From: Siphonodentalium dalli
Lineage: Eukaryota > Mollusca > Scaphopoda > Gadilida > Siphonodentaliidae
Reading direction: 5' to 3'
Length of the DNA: 64,000 bases
NCBI GenBank assembly: GCA_032622095.1
Contig: CP136064.1
Coordinates: 8,427,512 to 8,491,511, forward strand
Positions 1-10,925 of this stretch are shown here, in pieces. Position numbers and translations under genes: made by a program. Position 1 is the stretch's first letter; every line of letters starts with the position of its first letter. Under the pieces are notes generated by a model that was given only the letters and a program-made list of their open reading frames with translations, was not told the DNA's origin and did no database searches.

Positions 1-91
1 AGACGGACCAGCCTAGAGGGTGACTTGGGAGACAGGGACCAGTCTAGAGGGTGACATCTTCTTGCTAACGTGTGCCACTTCTCCCTATTTT

Positions 92-1077
92 CACCTTATA
101 CATATTATTTATGTGGGCAGTAGCATTATTCTCCAGCGCCTGTGGCGCACAAGATACTATGGGTGGTGGGATGGGGTGGTGGGCGGGCCACCTTATACAT
201 ATTATTTATGTGGGCAGTAGCATTATTCTCCAGCGCCTGTGGCGCACAAGATACTATGGGTGGTGGGATGGGGTGGTGGGCGGGCCACCTTATACATATT
301 ATTTATGTGGGCAGTAGCATTATTCTCCAGCGCCTGTGGCGCACAAGATACTATGGGTGGTGGGATGGGGTGGTGGGCGGGCCACCTTATACATATTATT
401 TATGTGGGCAGTAGCATTATTCTCCAGCGCCTGTGGCGCACAAGATACTATGGGTGGTGGGATGGGGTGGTGGGCGGGCCACCTTATACATATTATTTAT
501 GTGGGCAGTAGCATTATTCTCCAGCGCCTGTGGCGCACAAGATACTATGGGTGGTGGGATGGGGTGGTGGGCGGGCCACCTTATACATATTATTTATGTG
601 GGCAGTAGCATTATTCTCCAGCGCCTGTGGCGCACAAGATACTATGGGTGGTGGGATGGGGTGGTGGGCGGGCCACCTTATACATATTATTTATGTGGGC
701 AGTAGCATTATTCTCCAGCGCCTGTGGCGCACAAGATACTATGGATGGTGGGATGGGGTGGTGGGCGGGCCACCTTATACATATTATTTATGTGGGCAGT
801 AGCATTATTCTCCAGCGCCTGTGGCGCACAAGATACTATGGGTGGTGGGATGGGGTGGTGGGCGGGCCACCTTATACATATTATTTATGTGGGCAGTAGC
901 ATTATTCTCCAGCGCCTGTGGCGCACAAGATACTATGGGTGGTGGGATGGGGTGGTGGGCGGGCCACCTTATACATATTATTTATGTGGGCAGTAGCATT
1001 ATTCTCCAGCGCCTGTGGCGCACAAGATACTATGGGTGGTGGGATGGGGTGGTGGGCGGGCCACCTTATACATATTA
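92..1077. repeat. 97-bp minisatellite, about 10 copies
   Basis: A 97-bp unit containing TTATACATATTATTTATGTG, GCGCCTGTGGCGCAC and a G-rich GGGTGGTGGGATGGGGTGG tract repeats about ten times with almost no divergence; one unit has GGATGG for GGGTGG near 744. The unit is not a multiple of three, so apparent ORFs only step through its frames. GCGCCTGTGGCGC is a small palindrome, and the G-rich part could form G-quadruplexes. It lies at the left edge, in the MAO intron downstream of exon 6g. Confidence 0.97.
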
Positions 1078-1208
1078 CCAGTATGCATATTTCAAAACAT
1101 GCATACAGTATTTGAAGTGTATTTACTGATTATAATACTTTACTCATTATGGTTTTATAAATGGGCTCTTATATTGAATAATACTTATTAGATCACAGAA
1201 ATGTGATG

Positions 1209-1609
1209 TTAACCCTTTACCCAACAAACCGGCCAAAACCGGCCAAATAAAGCTTCAACAGCCTAAAAATATCTTCGGTCTGTCTCAATAGAACCATACA
1301 CATATGGATATCATTGGAACCGGCTCCTTGCCCACATTGTGATAGTTATAGTTAAGCCCTGTGCCAATGCATTCTCTTATATATGTGAGTCGACCATAGG
1401 TGGCCTCGCATATATAAGAGAATGCATTGGCCTAAAAAAAAACTTTTTTTAACACTTTTTACCATTTTTTCTTACATTCTTTAACAATTTTATAATTTTT
1501 AATGTGTTAAACCAATGCATTCTCTTATATATGCGAGGCGACCTATGGTCGACTCGCATATATAAGAGAATGCATTGGCACAGGGCCCTTCTGTTGGGTA
1601 AAGGGTTAA
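1209..1609 (+). mobile_element. piggyBac-like MITE, TTAA-CCCTTTACCCAACA family, copy 1
   Basis: About 400 bp bounded by TTAACCCTTTACCCAACA and its inverse TGTTGGGTAAAGGGTTAA. TTAA flanks with termini starting CCC are the piggyBac signature. Inside are two near-perfect hairpins built on CAATGCATTCTCTTATATA and its complement, around GTCGACCATAGGTCGCC-type loops, separated by an AT-rich spacer. There is no coding capacity, so it would be moved in trans. Nine copies lie in this window in both orientations. Confidence 0.9.
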
Positions 1610-2148
1610 AGAGTAAGTCGAAATTCAGCTTTTATGACTTCGCCCATTCTCCCGAATAACAGTCCATTTCTCCCCAATCATCGTTTTTTAATTCTCTAGT
1701 CTGGTCCCTGGAACACATACTAGTAGCTAGTTCAATAGTCTGATTTGACTCACACATTTAAGATTGATCAATGATAAACCCTTAACCAACAAACTTAACA
1801 GGGTAAGATATTTACATGCAGCACAGTTATTGAAGTTGAGACCTCTGCAAACACCAATTTCTTGACCAAATACCAAAGTAATGAGGAAGGAATTACAGGG
1901 TATGGGATAAGAGTAGAAGAGTGATAACACTACAGGAATGCTGATGAGAGTCCAGGAAAAAGTCTCTATATATATCCTATAATGCTGATCAGAGTCCAAG
2001 TGTGCAGGTTATATAAAAGTCTGTTAAACAACTATTATCAACAAGCACATGAAAAAATAGACTGACTTTGTTCTGATTCTCATTATAATAACTCCAATAA
2101 TGACATTTCGCTTATTGGAGAATTATCAGCAATGAATATAAGAACATT
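1610..2148. other. Intronic/unannotated sequence
   Basis: AT-rich sequence with no exon-like open frame and no match to MAO exon 7, which should follow exon 6g on the minus strand. No repeat was recognised here. Confidence 0.6.
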
Positions 2149-3059
2149 TTAAAGGGGAAGGAAACCCTCAACAAATCAGGCTGTTAATATATTTAGTATA
2201 TCAACCATAGGGGGTAGCAGGAAGACAGCCCGATAGGGCTAGGCTAACCCCCAACAATATACAACATTACCTTTTATGTGTTACTTCCAATTGTATTATT
2301 CATGTGTATATTGTAAATAAATTATCCTATCCTATCCTACCATGTTGCGATAAAACATCTCTCATTTCTCAGTTTTGCTCAAACTCAACGAAATCATCGC
2401 GTAATACAAAACTCCCGCTAATTACGGCGCCTCCATATTTATAAGATCATGATGTCACGGCCTCACTTCGCGTTACTCATCCTTAGTACAGATATGTGTA
2501 AAAGCTACATGTATCACACTAAAATCATTTTGGCGTGTTTGTTTGTTATCCTGCGCAAAAACCAACCAATCACAGCCTATTGAAGACTACATACAGGTAC
2601 ATGTATTATCATTATAAGACAAAATGATTTATGTTATAATTTTAAACAATTAATTTACAGCCAGTTAATGGTTGCATAACATTTTAATGTGACAATCTCG
2701 GCCAAACTCACACGACTTCTATATGTGCAAATATGTCAACCAAACAATCTTTCGCGAATTATAAATTATAATTTATTCACAACAAACATTCATTCTGCTG
2801 TTTTATTTAGTTTCACATCTAAAAATAGACTATCCTACGCGATACAGTTTAGTGTCAAACAACCAAGAGAGGCCGTGACATCACAAACTATAAAGGGAGA
2901 AAATATATCTTCCAAAATTGCAGCATCAAATTACTCGGGTAATTGCTTGCACGGGTTAGTTTGAGATGCCATATCTCAGATCTTGTGTACAAACGAACAG
3001 AGAACAGCTTGCTTAATGCACTTTCCTTTTCGTTATGCGATAGTTTCCTTCCCCTTTAA
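2149..3059. mobile_element. TTAA-flanked TIR element (AGGGGAAGGAAAC family)
   Basis: Starts TTAAAGGGGAAGGAAAC and ends with the inverse GTTTCCTTCCCCTTTAA, each bounded by TTAA. Inside is a stretch ending in an ATCCT-type microsatellite (about 2325-2340), resembling the tail of a retroposon. No transposase frame is visible; the 91-codon open frame at 2689 has no recognisable features. Confidence 0.7.
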
Positions 3060-3577
3060 AGGCACGGGCGGCGTTCGTTGCAGAAATATTCATATTTGGT
3101 CAAATTGCCATAAACAGAAGGAATATTAAAATATATATAGTTTTGTTCATGTGCCAAACATAATCAGCGCGTAAATAGTATATTGACATCAAGACGTACG
3201 ATGGTGTATGTAAACAAGAGCCTGCTCCTGTTACAGAAGTTTTGCTGCTGTTTACATAATACAGCGCAATTCTATTGGTTAATCACACACAAATGATATA
3301 AATGCTCTTTATTATCAGGAAAACATTAACAAATAACGCTCTTTATGTTTACCATATCCAGATCTAAACAAAAGCTAGGTTCTGTAACGTTTTTTGCTTT
3401 TGTTCACATAACAAAGGAAAAAAACATTTGACAATAACATACTGTTTATGCCATATTTCTGATTGGTATAAGAACAAAGTCTGTCTATATTTTACTATTC
3501 TTTCTGTTTATGGCGGTTTTTGACAGAGCTGAATATTTTAACAGCATACCCACCGCCAATGCCGCCCGTATCTTTAA
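3056..3577. mobile_element. TTAA-flanked TIR element (AGGCACGGGCGGC family), copy 1
   Basis: Bounded by TTAAAGGCACGGGCGGC and the degenerate inverse GCCGCCCGTATCTTTAA. It shares its left TTAA with the previous element, so the two abut exactly. Internal sequence is conserved with copies at 38855-39337 and 39805-40338. Non-coding. Confidence 0.75.
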
Positions 3578-3689
3578 GAGTTCATTTATTTCCCCATGTT
3601 GGTGATGTTTTTACAGACTTTTATATTTTTTGCAGGTTTACACAGCGAGTGCCGTGGGTGCCTTTGAAGCTAATATAAGTGTTGTTAAC

Positions 3690-3831
3690 CTGGCCTCCGT
3701 TGATGGTTGAATTTATCCTATTAAGACCGCCACATGCCGCGACATACCACAACCACCAAAGAAGGGAGGATTCGCTGGGTTCTGATGTCACATTCACATT
3801 CATTACCATGGTAGCATATCGCATTGTTCCT
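3690..3831 (-). CDS. mao: MAO exon 6g, seventh tandem exon-6 variant
   Basis: A 142-nt exon read on the minus strand: acceptor TTGCAAG, then A completing the exon-5 Lys codon, then 47 codons ending NGGQ, with a weak donor GTTAAC. It matches human MAO residues from just after the WTK/WTE motif to Gln206 (MAO-B numbering), which is part of the substrate domain. Cavity positions 164/167/168/171/172/188/199 read Y/M/V/V/N/Y/N. Asn at the gate position 199 is unlike either human enzyme, and position 185 is Trp. It is the last copy before the off-window exon 7. A piggyBac-like MITE begins 45 nt upstream of its acceptor. Confidence 0.93.
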
Positions 3832-3876
3832 CTTGCAATTTAGAAAAAATTATTAATCAGCCAAGAAAATCAAGAG

Positions 3877-4268
3877 TTAACCCTTTACCCAACAAACCGG
3901 CCAAAACCGGCCAAATAAAGCTTCAACAGCCTAAAATATCTTCGGTCTGTCTCAATAACACCATACAAATATGGATATCATTGGAACCGGCTCCTTGACC
4001 ACATTGTGATAGTTACAGTTATGCCCTGTGCCAATGCATTCTCTTATATATATGTGAGTCGACCATATGTCGCCTCGCATATATAAGAGAATGCATTGGC
4101 CTAAAAAAAATCTTTTTTTACCATTTTTTCTTACATTCTTTAACAATTTTATAATTTTTAATGTGTTAAGCCAATGCATTCTCTTATATATGCGAGGCGA
4201 CCTATGGTCGACTCGCATATATAAGAGAATGCATTGGCACAGGGCCCTTCTGTTGGGTAAAGGGTTAA
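3877..4268 (+). mobile_element. piggyBac-like MITE, CCCTTTACCCAACA family, copy 2
   Basis: TTAA-bounded, with the same termini and double hairpin as copy 1. In transcript orientation its near end is 45 nt upstream of the exon 6g acceptor, in the branch-point neighbourhood. Confidence 0.92.
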
Positions 4269-4329
4269 GAGACATCAGCCAGGGATCAGCCCAAAGTTTG
4301 AAAATGGGAGAAGTCACTTCTTTCTCTCA

Positions 4330-5025
4330 TATACCAGTACACATATCAGGGCTCGCGCTAGCGGGTGCCAATTAGCAATTGGCTAAAGTTTTTGAACAAA
4401 GTAGATACGATTTTATATGAAGTAAATCACCAAAACGGCTTCCCATCGCCAAAATCAACATCAATGCGGCTTCAGATTGAAAGTCAGGTTCGAAGCCAGT
4501 TCACATCACAATCACGTTATAGATAATCAGACGTGTTATAAAATAAATTAAAATATTCTGTTGGGACATATACATACTGGTCTAGTACGCTTATGTCCCA
4601 ACAGATTTATTTTACTGATTACGATGGTGTTTCTTACTCACTATAATTGTTTTATAACTGGGCTCTTGTGTTGTATAATACTTATTAGATCATAGAAGGA
4701 TGATGTATGTTGGGGTGTAAATTGAACTTCAGCCGTTGTTACTTTTCCATGATAATTAACAGTCAACTTCTTCCTAATAACCAACAGCGAGAAATGACGT
4801 CTCACAATTTCAAACCTTTATTATCGAGGTTGACATGAGGATTTATCAACCCGAAGAAGATAATATTCACCTGTGGCCTCAGTGAATATAAAAAATTTCG
4901 GGTTGATAAATACTCATGCCAACCTCAAAACTATGCAACAAATGTAGAGTATACATGTGTAATCACTGTACCTGTTTCTATCAAGGTAAATAATGATGGA
5001 CATGTCAGATGATTAATCACATTCA
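4330..5025. repeat. Mixed short repeats and two hairpins
   Basis: A repeat at 4330-4445 with GGTGCCAATTAGCAATTGGC recurs at 5288-5400. A hairpin around 4556-4606 is built on CTGTTGGGACATA and its complement. A fold-back of about 100 bp at 4827-4926 pairs GAGGTTGACATGAGGATTTA with the degenerate AAATACTCATGCCAACCTC. No exon signal was seen. Confidence 0.65.
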
Positions 5026-5288
5026 GAATTATGGGTAACTTTTCAGGATTTAGTCGGAAATATGGCTTGTTGCCATTCATCGGAAAGCTCTCGGGGAACA
5101 AGCCATATTTCCGACTAAATCCTGAAAAGTTACCCATAATTCTGATGTGGTTAAAGGAGTCGATTAATTAGAGCATTACTGCCGAGAGCTTTCCGATGAA
5201 TGGCAACAAGCCATATTTCCGACTAAATCTTGAAAAATTACCCATAATTCTGCTGTGGTTAAGGAGTCGATTACTTAGAGCATTACTG
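5026..5288. mobile_element. Rearranged CAGTAATGC palindromic MITE
   Basis: Contains the palindrome arms of the TA-flanked CAGTAATGC family (AATTATGGGTAACTTTTCAG, GGAAATATGGCTTGTTGCC), then a second right arm ending GCATTACTGTA. It looks like two copies merged or partly duplicated. The full-length family members are at 10470-10688 and 58781-58994. Confidence 0.7.
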
Positions 5289-5709
5289 TACCAGTACACA
5301 TATCACGGCTTGTGCTAGGGGGTGCCAATTAGCAATTGGCTAAAGTTTTTGAACAAAGTAGACATGCTTTTATATGAAGTAAATCACCAAAACGGCTTCA
5401 CATTCAGGGGTTTGTGTGAATGCCTGGGCTCCATGTGTACATAAAGGACATCTTTTGAATGAAAGTCTGTTATAGAAGAGCTATGGGGCGGGACTCAGTC
5501 CGAAACAGCGTCATCCCAACTGATAACCCAAGCTGGTGTGGACCGAGATGACTTGGTCTAATCCCAATGTGCTTCAGAAATAAAGCATTAATCATGCAAG
5601 AAAATCCCTGGGTGAAGTTTTGAACCAATCTAACAGGAACTGGGAAAGACGACCACATACATGTACATGTACATGGCACATGCACATTGAAAAGATATGT
5701 GAACGAGAC

Positions 5710-5851
5710 CTGTCCTCCATTTGTAGTTGACATTATCCTATCCGTTCCACCGCAGGCCCGGAGATGCCATAGCAACCAGAGGAGTGAGGATTCCATTGGT
5801 TCAGAAGCTACATTCACATTCACAAACATGGCCGCATATTTCATGGTCGAT
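5710..5851 (-). CDS. mao: MAO exon 6f, tandem exon-6 variant
   Basis: A 142-nt exon: acceptor CATGTAG, A completing Lys, 47 codons ending NGGQ, donor GTCTCG. Cavity positions 164/167/168/171/172/188/199 read Y/M/F/V/N/H/M. Tyr188, usually invariant, is His, and the gate residue is Met. The conserved core (SEP, SLLWLLW, RI, NGGQ) is intact. Closest relative is 6e, with which it shares the GTCTCG donor and flanking intron, so the two are recent duplicates. The frame can only be read if spliced from phase-2 exon 5. Confidence 0.93.
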
Positions 5852-6692
5852 CTACATGTGATGGAAATAATTTCAGAACAAAATTCATTTCACAAAATAA
5901 TATTGCATAAAATTTCAAGATTCACCTAAACCCCAAATGCAAGTTACAAGGCAATTTGTTTAGGTCAGGTCTCCCTAGAGAACTTGAGCGACATTTTTGA
6001 ATAACTATCCAATAAATTCTCTCATAGCAATTCATTAAAAGTGTATTCCACACTACTACCAATAATTAACATCTTCCATATATGCATTCAGTGTTTATAG
6101 TAATCCAATAATTGATGATGATGTCCAAGCATCACAAGTAGAGTGGTGAGAATATCAGGCCAGCTTATAGTTACGTTAACCGATCTGTTGTTCACGTGAA
6201 ATTTAGTCTCTATATTATATAATAATTAAGTCTCTAGGTTAGTTTAAACATACATGTAGTTTATTCTCCAACACAATTCATTACATGTTAATTTACAAAT
6301 TTTATATACATGTATACATAATTAATAAATTTCACTCTATTCTATTTGCATATAATTATGTATATATGTATAGATATATGTATTTGGTTGGAAAAGGAAC
6401 GACAGTAAGCGTGAGTTTTTGTAGTCATCCCCGCACCAAGCGAATTCATTAAGCCCACACAGTATACAAATGTAAGTGTTCATTAATTATAAATCGTTTA
6501 TCATATTAGCAGTCAGAGGGCACGACAGTAGGTATATATGGTAGTTGGGGTGGAAATAAAACTATGTTTAGCATAGAGCAGAACAGAAGAAAAACAGGGC
6601 GTGGTTGTGCGTTATGTGTATTTGGGCTGAATGCCATAAACCCTCAAATGATCCCGCCGTTGCTAACAAATGCGGAGTATTGTAGTTGTAGT
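5852..6692. other. Intron between exons 6e and 6f
   Basis: The first about 150 bp upstream of the 6f acceptor (including GAGAACTTGAGCGACA near 5980) is homologous to the sequence upstream of 6e near 7240, showing that the duplicated unit included flanking intron. The rest is AT-rich with no coding signal. Confidence 0.7.
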
Positions 6693-6762
6693 AACCTTGA
6701 GACTGAATTATTTTTATAATATATAAATTAAATTATTATAAAAATAATTTAGTCTCAAGGTT
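6693..6762. repeat. Intronic hairpin, 28-bp stem
   Basis: AACCTTGAGACTGAATTATT at 6693 is repeated in inverse at 6735-6762 with one mismatch over 28 bp and a 14-nt loop. It sits in the intron between exon variants 6e and 6f. It could be a small fold-back element or an RNA structure. Confidence 0.85.
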
Positions 6763-6936
6763 ATACAATAATTTATTCTATATTATATAATAATTTAGTC
6801 TCTATATTTTTAATTTAGTCAACAGGTTTAGTTGAACATTTAGGAAGAATATATTGAGGTAGGATACATGTATATGCACAGGCACATTATATGGAAATTG
6901 GAAAACATGCATGTTGAAAAGATAATCGAACGAGAC

Positions 6937-7078
6937 CTGTCCTCCATTTGAAGTTGACATTATCCTATAAGTTCCACCACAGGCCTGGATATACCATAAC
7001 AGCCATAGAAGTGAGGACTCCATTGGTTCCGAAGTTACATTCAGATTCACAAACATGGTCGCATATTTCAAGGTCGAT
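6937..7078 (-). CDS. mao: MAO exon 6e, tandem exon-6 variant
   Basis: A 142-nt exon: acceptor CCATTAG, A completing Lys, 47 codons ending SNGGQ, donor GTCTCG. Cavity positions 164/167/168/171/172/188/199 read Y/M/F/L/N/Y/M. Leu171 matches human MAO-B, Asn172 matches MAO-A, and Met199 matches neither. The core motifs SEP, SLLWLLW and RIMS are preserved. The next variant upstream in the transcript, 6d, is 1062 nt away. Confidence 0.94.
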
Positions 7079-7345
7079 CTAATGGAAATAATTTCAGAAC
7101 ACAATTCATTCTACTTTGCATAAAATTTCGAGATTTGCCTCAACCTAAACGAGGGCTACATGTACAAGATGTTTTTTTTTAACCTATTGTTCCAACACAC
7201 ACACTCAATTTTTTTTTGGCCAGGTCTGCCTGGGTCTCCCTAGAGAACTTGAGCGACACTTTTAAATAAGTATCACATAACATGTTTTTTGGGTGAATTT
7301 TTGTGATCAGCTCTGTCTCCTGGCAACTCATTAAAAGTGTATTCC

Positions 7346-7463
7346 ACAATAACAGTAATGCTCTAATTAATCGACCTCTTAACCACATTTGGACTAAATC
7401 CTGAAAAGTTACCCAAAATTCTGCTGTGGTTAAGAGGTCGATTAATTAGAGCAGTGTTTATAT
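7346..7463. mobile_element. Internally deleted CAGTAATGC MITE
   Basis: Starts CAGTAATGCTCTAATTAATC and ends with the inverse GGTCGATTAATTAGAGCA. It lacks the central palindrome of full-length copies. Confidence 0.65.
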
Positions 7464-8140
7464 TAATTCAATAATTGATGACGATGTCCAAGCATCACAA
7501 GTAGAGAATTGAGAATATCAGGCCAGCCTAAGTTAACCCACCTATCGTTCACATGCAATTGTTCTGAGGAAAGGACGGTTGGTCTGTGCATTGATCTCAA
7601 AGGAGTATCTTTGTAATCCTCTTTGAAATGTTATTGACCCTATTATGATGGAAGCTGCTCTGGCAAAACATGAAAGACCCTGTGCCAAGGCATTCTCTTA
7701 TATACGTGACTTCTCCCAATTTGAAACCTCTGGGCTGGTCCCTGACCTGGACTATATATAATCCTAGTTGGTGAATACAAGCCCTGGTAAATGTAGCAGT
7801 TACCAATCAGATTTCAAAGCTTGTGGTTTCAGTGAGGAAATTCCCAGCATTATTTGAGCAACTGTCTTAGTTTCCCCAGCTTGGATTAGTTTCCCCAGCT
7901 TGGATTAGTAGAACACACATGAACTCATCTTAATTTCATGTACACCATGCTCACACCATTCAAGTAAAAATTGCATGTAATAATAGCTAAAGAAACATAG
8001 GCTGTTGCATATAAAAAAAAAAAAAAAGTGTAAAAGAAGGGTACATGTAAATGTTAACCACCAACTGTCGAACTATGCCAAGCAAAAGTGATGGTGAGTA
8101 ACAGGTGCAGGCAACTAAAACAAATGAAAAATTGTGTGAC
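7464..8140. other. Intron 6d-6e with conserved post-exon block
   Basis: The 95 nt just downstream of the 6d donor (8046-8140) is conserved with the same position after 6c (8480-8576) and 6b (11334-11430), including GTTGCCTGCACCTGT and CAGTTGGTGGTTAAC in transcript orientation. A fragment of the TTAA hairpin MITE (GTGCCAAGGCATTCTCTTAT) lies near 7682. It is either a duplication remnant or a shared splicing element. Confidence 0.7.
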
Positions 8141-8282
8141 CTGGCCACCGTTAGTTGTGGAGTATATTCTATACATTCCGTCACAGGCTCGAACATACCA
8201 CAGCAGCCAAAGAAGCGAGCACTCCATCGGCTCAGAAGCCACGAACCCGTTAACAAACAGTTGCATAAATCTCACTACAGAT
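8141..8282 (-). CDS. mao: MAO exon 6d, tandem exon-6 variant
   Basis: A 142-nt exon: acceptor TTTTTATAG, A completing Lys, 47 codons ending TTNGGQ, donor GTCACA. Cavity positions 164/167/168/171/172/188/199 read F/L/F/G/F/Y/Y: the small-then-aromatic pair Gly171-Phe172 with a Tyr gate would reshape the entrance and substrate cavities. Gly193 is Asp. It is nearly identical to 6c, 294 intron nt away; the main coding difference is Tyr188 here against Thr in 6c. Confidence 0.94.
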
Positions 8283-8576
8283 CTATAAAAAAAATTCAAA
8301 GGAAAATTTACAACAAAGATTCTAAACCTTTCATGGCTGAAGCTGCACTGGTGCAACTAATAAGACACTAGGTGTGCTAGTGCGTTCTCTTATATATGCG
8401 CGTCTCCCATAGCAAACCTCACATGTATAAGAAACATAGGCTGTTGCATATAACAAAAATAATGTGTAAAGGAAGGGTACATGTAAATGTTAACCACCAA
8501 CTGTCGAACTATGCCAAGCAAAAGAGATGGTGTGTTACAGGTGCAGGCAACTAAAACAAATGAACGATTGTGTGAC

Positions 8577-8718
8577 CTGGCCACCGTTAGTTGTAGAGTA
8601 TATTCTATACATTCCGTCGCAGGATCGAACAGTCCACAGCAGCCAAAGAAGCGAGCACTCCATCGGCTCAGATGCCACGAACCCGTTAACAAACAGTTGC
8701 ATAAATCTCACTACAGAT
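8577..8718 (-). CDS. mao: MAO exon 6c, tandem exon-6 variant
   Basis: A 142-nt exon: acceptor TTTTGATAG, A completing Lys, 47 codons ending TTNGGQ, donor GTCACA. Cavity positions 164/167/168/171/172/188/199 read F/L/F/G/F/T/Y. Thr at 188 replaces the usual Tyr. 6c and 6d lie in a tandem duplication of about 437 bp (about 7991-8371 and 8430-8807), separated by a 58-bp remnant of a hairpin MITE. This is the youngest duplication in the array. Confidence 0.94.
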
Positions 8719-8819
8719 CTATCAAAACAAATTCAAAGGAAAATTTACAATAAAGATTCTAAGCCTTTCATGGCGGGAGCTGCGCTGGTGCAACTAAAAA
8801 GACACTACCGCTATACTTA

Positions 8820-9137
8820 AAGTAATTGACCACCAATAACGTGGTGTCACCCCGTTAATATGGCGGTACTATACCGCGGTATCCTCCAATACCGCGGTAC
8901 TGATACCGCTTGTTAACGTGAACAAGTATGTGTGAGTAAATACCTCCCCTAAAAGAGTTCCATGAAAATCACCGCGGTATTCAACAAAATTAATGCGGTG
9001 CCCGCTAAAAGACCACGGTATCATTATCGCCCAATACCGTAACTCCACGCCATGACCGTCTCGATACCTCTACCGTTTATTACCGGTATCACCGCGGTCA
9101 TGACCGGGGTATCACCCCGTTTTTCTGGTCAATTACT
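8820..9137. mobile_element. Small TIR element rich in CCGCGGT motifs
   Basis: About 318 bp bounded by AGTAATTGACCA and its inverse TGGTCAATTACT. The interior repeats ACCGCGGTATC-like motifs in both orientations. Non-coding MITE. Confidence 0.7.
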
Positions 9138-9149
9138 ATGAGAATAGAG

Positions 9150-9376
9150 GTAGCTGTGCCAGTGCATTCTTTTGTATAATAAGAGTCTTCCATAGCGAGC
9201 CTGATACATGTATGTATAAGAGGATGCACTGGCTTACAAGGTCATGGTAAATATTTTTAAGCCAATGCATTCTCTTATATATATGAGGCTCCCTAAGGAG
9301 ATTCACATGTATAAGAGAATGCACTGGCACAGGGTTTTCACAAAATTTCACGAAGCTCCAGTCATGGCAGGGTTAA
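9150..9376. mobile_element. TTAA hairpin MITE, GGAGCTTCCTGAAATTT-type subfamily
   Basis: Contains GTGCCAGTGCATTCTTTTGT-type hairpin arms and ends TCATGGCAGGGTTAA. Its terminal TTAA is shared with the next element. It belongs to the shorter relative of the CCCTTTACCC family. Confidence 0.7.
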
Positions 9377-9772
9377 CCCTTTACCCAACAAAACGGCCAA
9401 AACTGGCCAAATAAAGCTTCAACAGCCTAAAATATCTTCGGTCTGTCTCAATATAACCATACAAATATGGATATCATTGGAACCGGTTCATTGACCACAT
9501 TGTGATAGTTACAGTTATGCCCTGTGCCAATGCATTCTCTTATATATGCGAGTCGACCATAGGTCGCCTCGCATATATAAGAGAATGCATTGGCCTAAAA
9601 AAAATCTTTTTTTAACACTTTTTACCATTTTTTCTTACATTCTTTAATAATTTTATAATTTTTAATGTGTTAAGCCAATGCATTCTCTTATATATGCGAG
9701 GCGACCTATGGTCGACTCGCATATATAAGAGAATGCATTGGCACAGGGCCCTTCTGTTGGGTAAAGGGTTAA
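9373..9772 (+). mobile_element. piggyBac-like MITE, CCCTTTACCCAACA family, copy 3
   Basis: TTAA-bounded, with termini and paired hairpins identical in layout to copy 1. It abuts the preceding TTAA element exactly at TTAA. Confidence 0.92.
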
Positions 9773-10002
9773 TATAAGATTTTATCCAATTTGATGATTT
9801 GTGAAAACAGATGCTAATCATCTATCTTCTATATATCTATATTTGCGAATGTCTGTTCATCTGTCTGTCTGTCTGTCTGTGTCAGGTCTTCAGGGAGAAT
9901 AACATTTCAGGCCAGACCATAATTGATTAATACTAAGTCAAATTGCCAACTTGTGATCTTTAAGAAGAATGATAAATTGGGTGATTACTAATTATTTATT
10001 AT

Positions 10003-10126
10003 CTATGAAAACTCTCCCCGAGAGCTTTCCGATGAATGGCAACAAGCCATATTTCTGACAAAATTCTAAAACGTTACCCATATTTCTGCTGTGATTAGGG
10101 AGTCGATTAATTAGGGCATTACTGTA
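10003..10126. mobile_element. Partial CAGTAATGC MITE arm
   Basis: Only the right arm is present, from the palindrome centre (GAGAGCTTTCCGATGAATGG) to GGGCATTACTGTA. Confidence 0.65.
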
Positions 10127-10469
10127 TACCCATGGCAAATTTCATCATAATCGGTGCAGAAAGAAGGACCATATATAGAGAGAGAAATACATGTAGAAAC
10201 ACACACACATTCGCTGTCCCGATAAGGTAAACTATAAAGAGCATTTGAGTCATTCTTCGTCCCGATAAGTTAATGATAAAGAGCGTTCTTGTGGTTTCTG
10301 CTCCGATATGATGTCAACACGTCATAAGGTGACATGAGGCAGAGTCTGGACTCAGCCAACGTTACCGGGAGAGCCGAAATACATATTCCCATGGAAAATT
10401 TCATCACCATATGTGCAGCAGGAACATACAGAGAGAGACACACACACATTCACATTTATATATTACATG

Positions 10470-10688
10470 TACAGTAATGCCCTAAGTAATCGACTCCTTA
10501 AACACAGCAGAATTATGGGTAACTTTTCAGGATTTATTCGGAAATATGGCTTGTTGCCATTCATCGGAAAGCTCTCGGGGGGAGAGCTTTCCGATGAATG
10601 GCAACAAGCCATATTTCCGACTAAATCCTGAAAAGTTACCCATAATTCTGCTGTGTTTAAGGAGTCGATTACTTAGGGCATGACTGTA
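10470..10688. mobile_element. CAGTAATGC palindromic MITE, full length
   Basis: A near-perfect inverted repeat of about 219 bp, from TACAGTAATGCCCTAAGTAA to its inverse ending GCATGACTGTA, with TA at both ends as expected for Tc1/mariner-type targets. The arms meet at GGAAAGCTCTCGGGGGGAGA. The whole element would fold into one long hairpin. Confidence 0.85.
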
Positions 10689-10734
10689 CATGTAAGATAT
10701 ACTGAATAATTAAAAAAAACATCATACAGTAATG

Positions 10735-10925
10735 CCCTAAGTAATCGACTCCTTAACCACAGCAGAATTATGGGTAATTTTTCAGGATTTAGTCGGAAAT
10801 ATGGCTTGTTGCCATTCATCGGAAACCTCTCACTGAGAGCTTTCCGATGAATGGCAACAAGCCATATTTCCGACTAAATCCTGAAAAATTACCCATAATT
10901 CTGCTGTGGTTAAGGAGTCGATTAT
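10735..10925. mobile_element. CAGTAATGC palindromic MITE, right end truncated
   Basis: A second copy 47 bp further on. The left end is TACAGTAATGCCCTAAGTAA; the right arm stops at GGAGTCGATTATTTA without its GCATTACTG terminus. Confidence 0.8.

Noticed and set aside
20-1129. Ladder of about ten 90-codon ORFs
   Set aside because: They are frame-stepping translations of the 97-bp minisatellite, each ending where the unit shifts frame; no independent coding evidence.
1-3689. MAO exon 7 expected downstream of exon 6g
   Set aside because: I looked on the minus strand for a VGGSGQ-type exon and found none; it must lie off the left edge.
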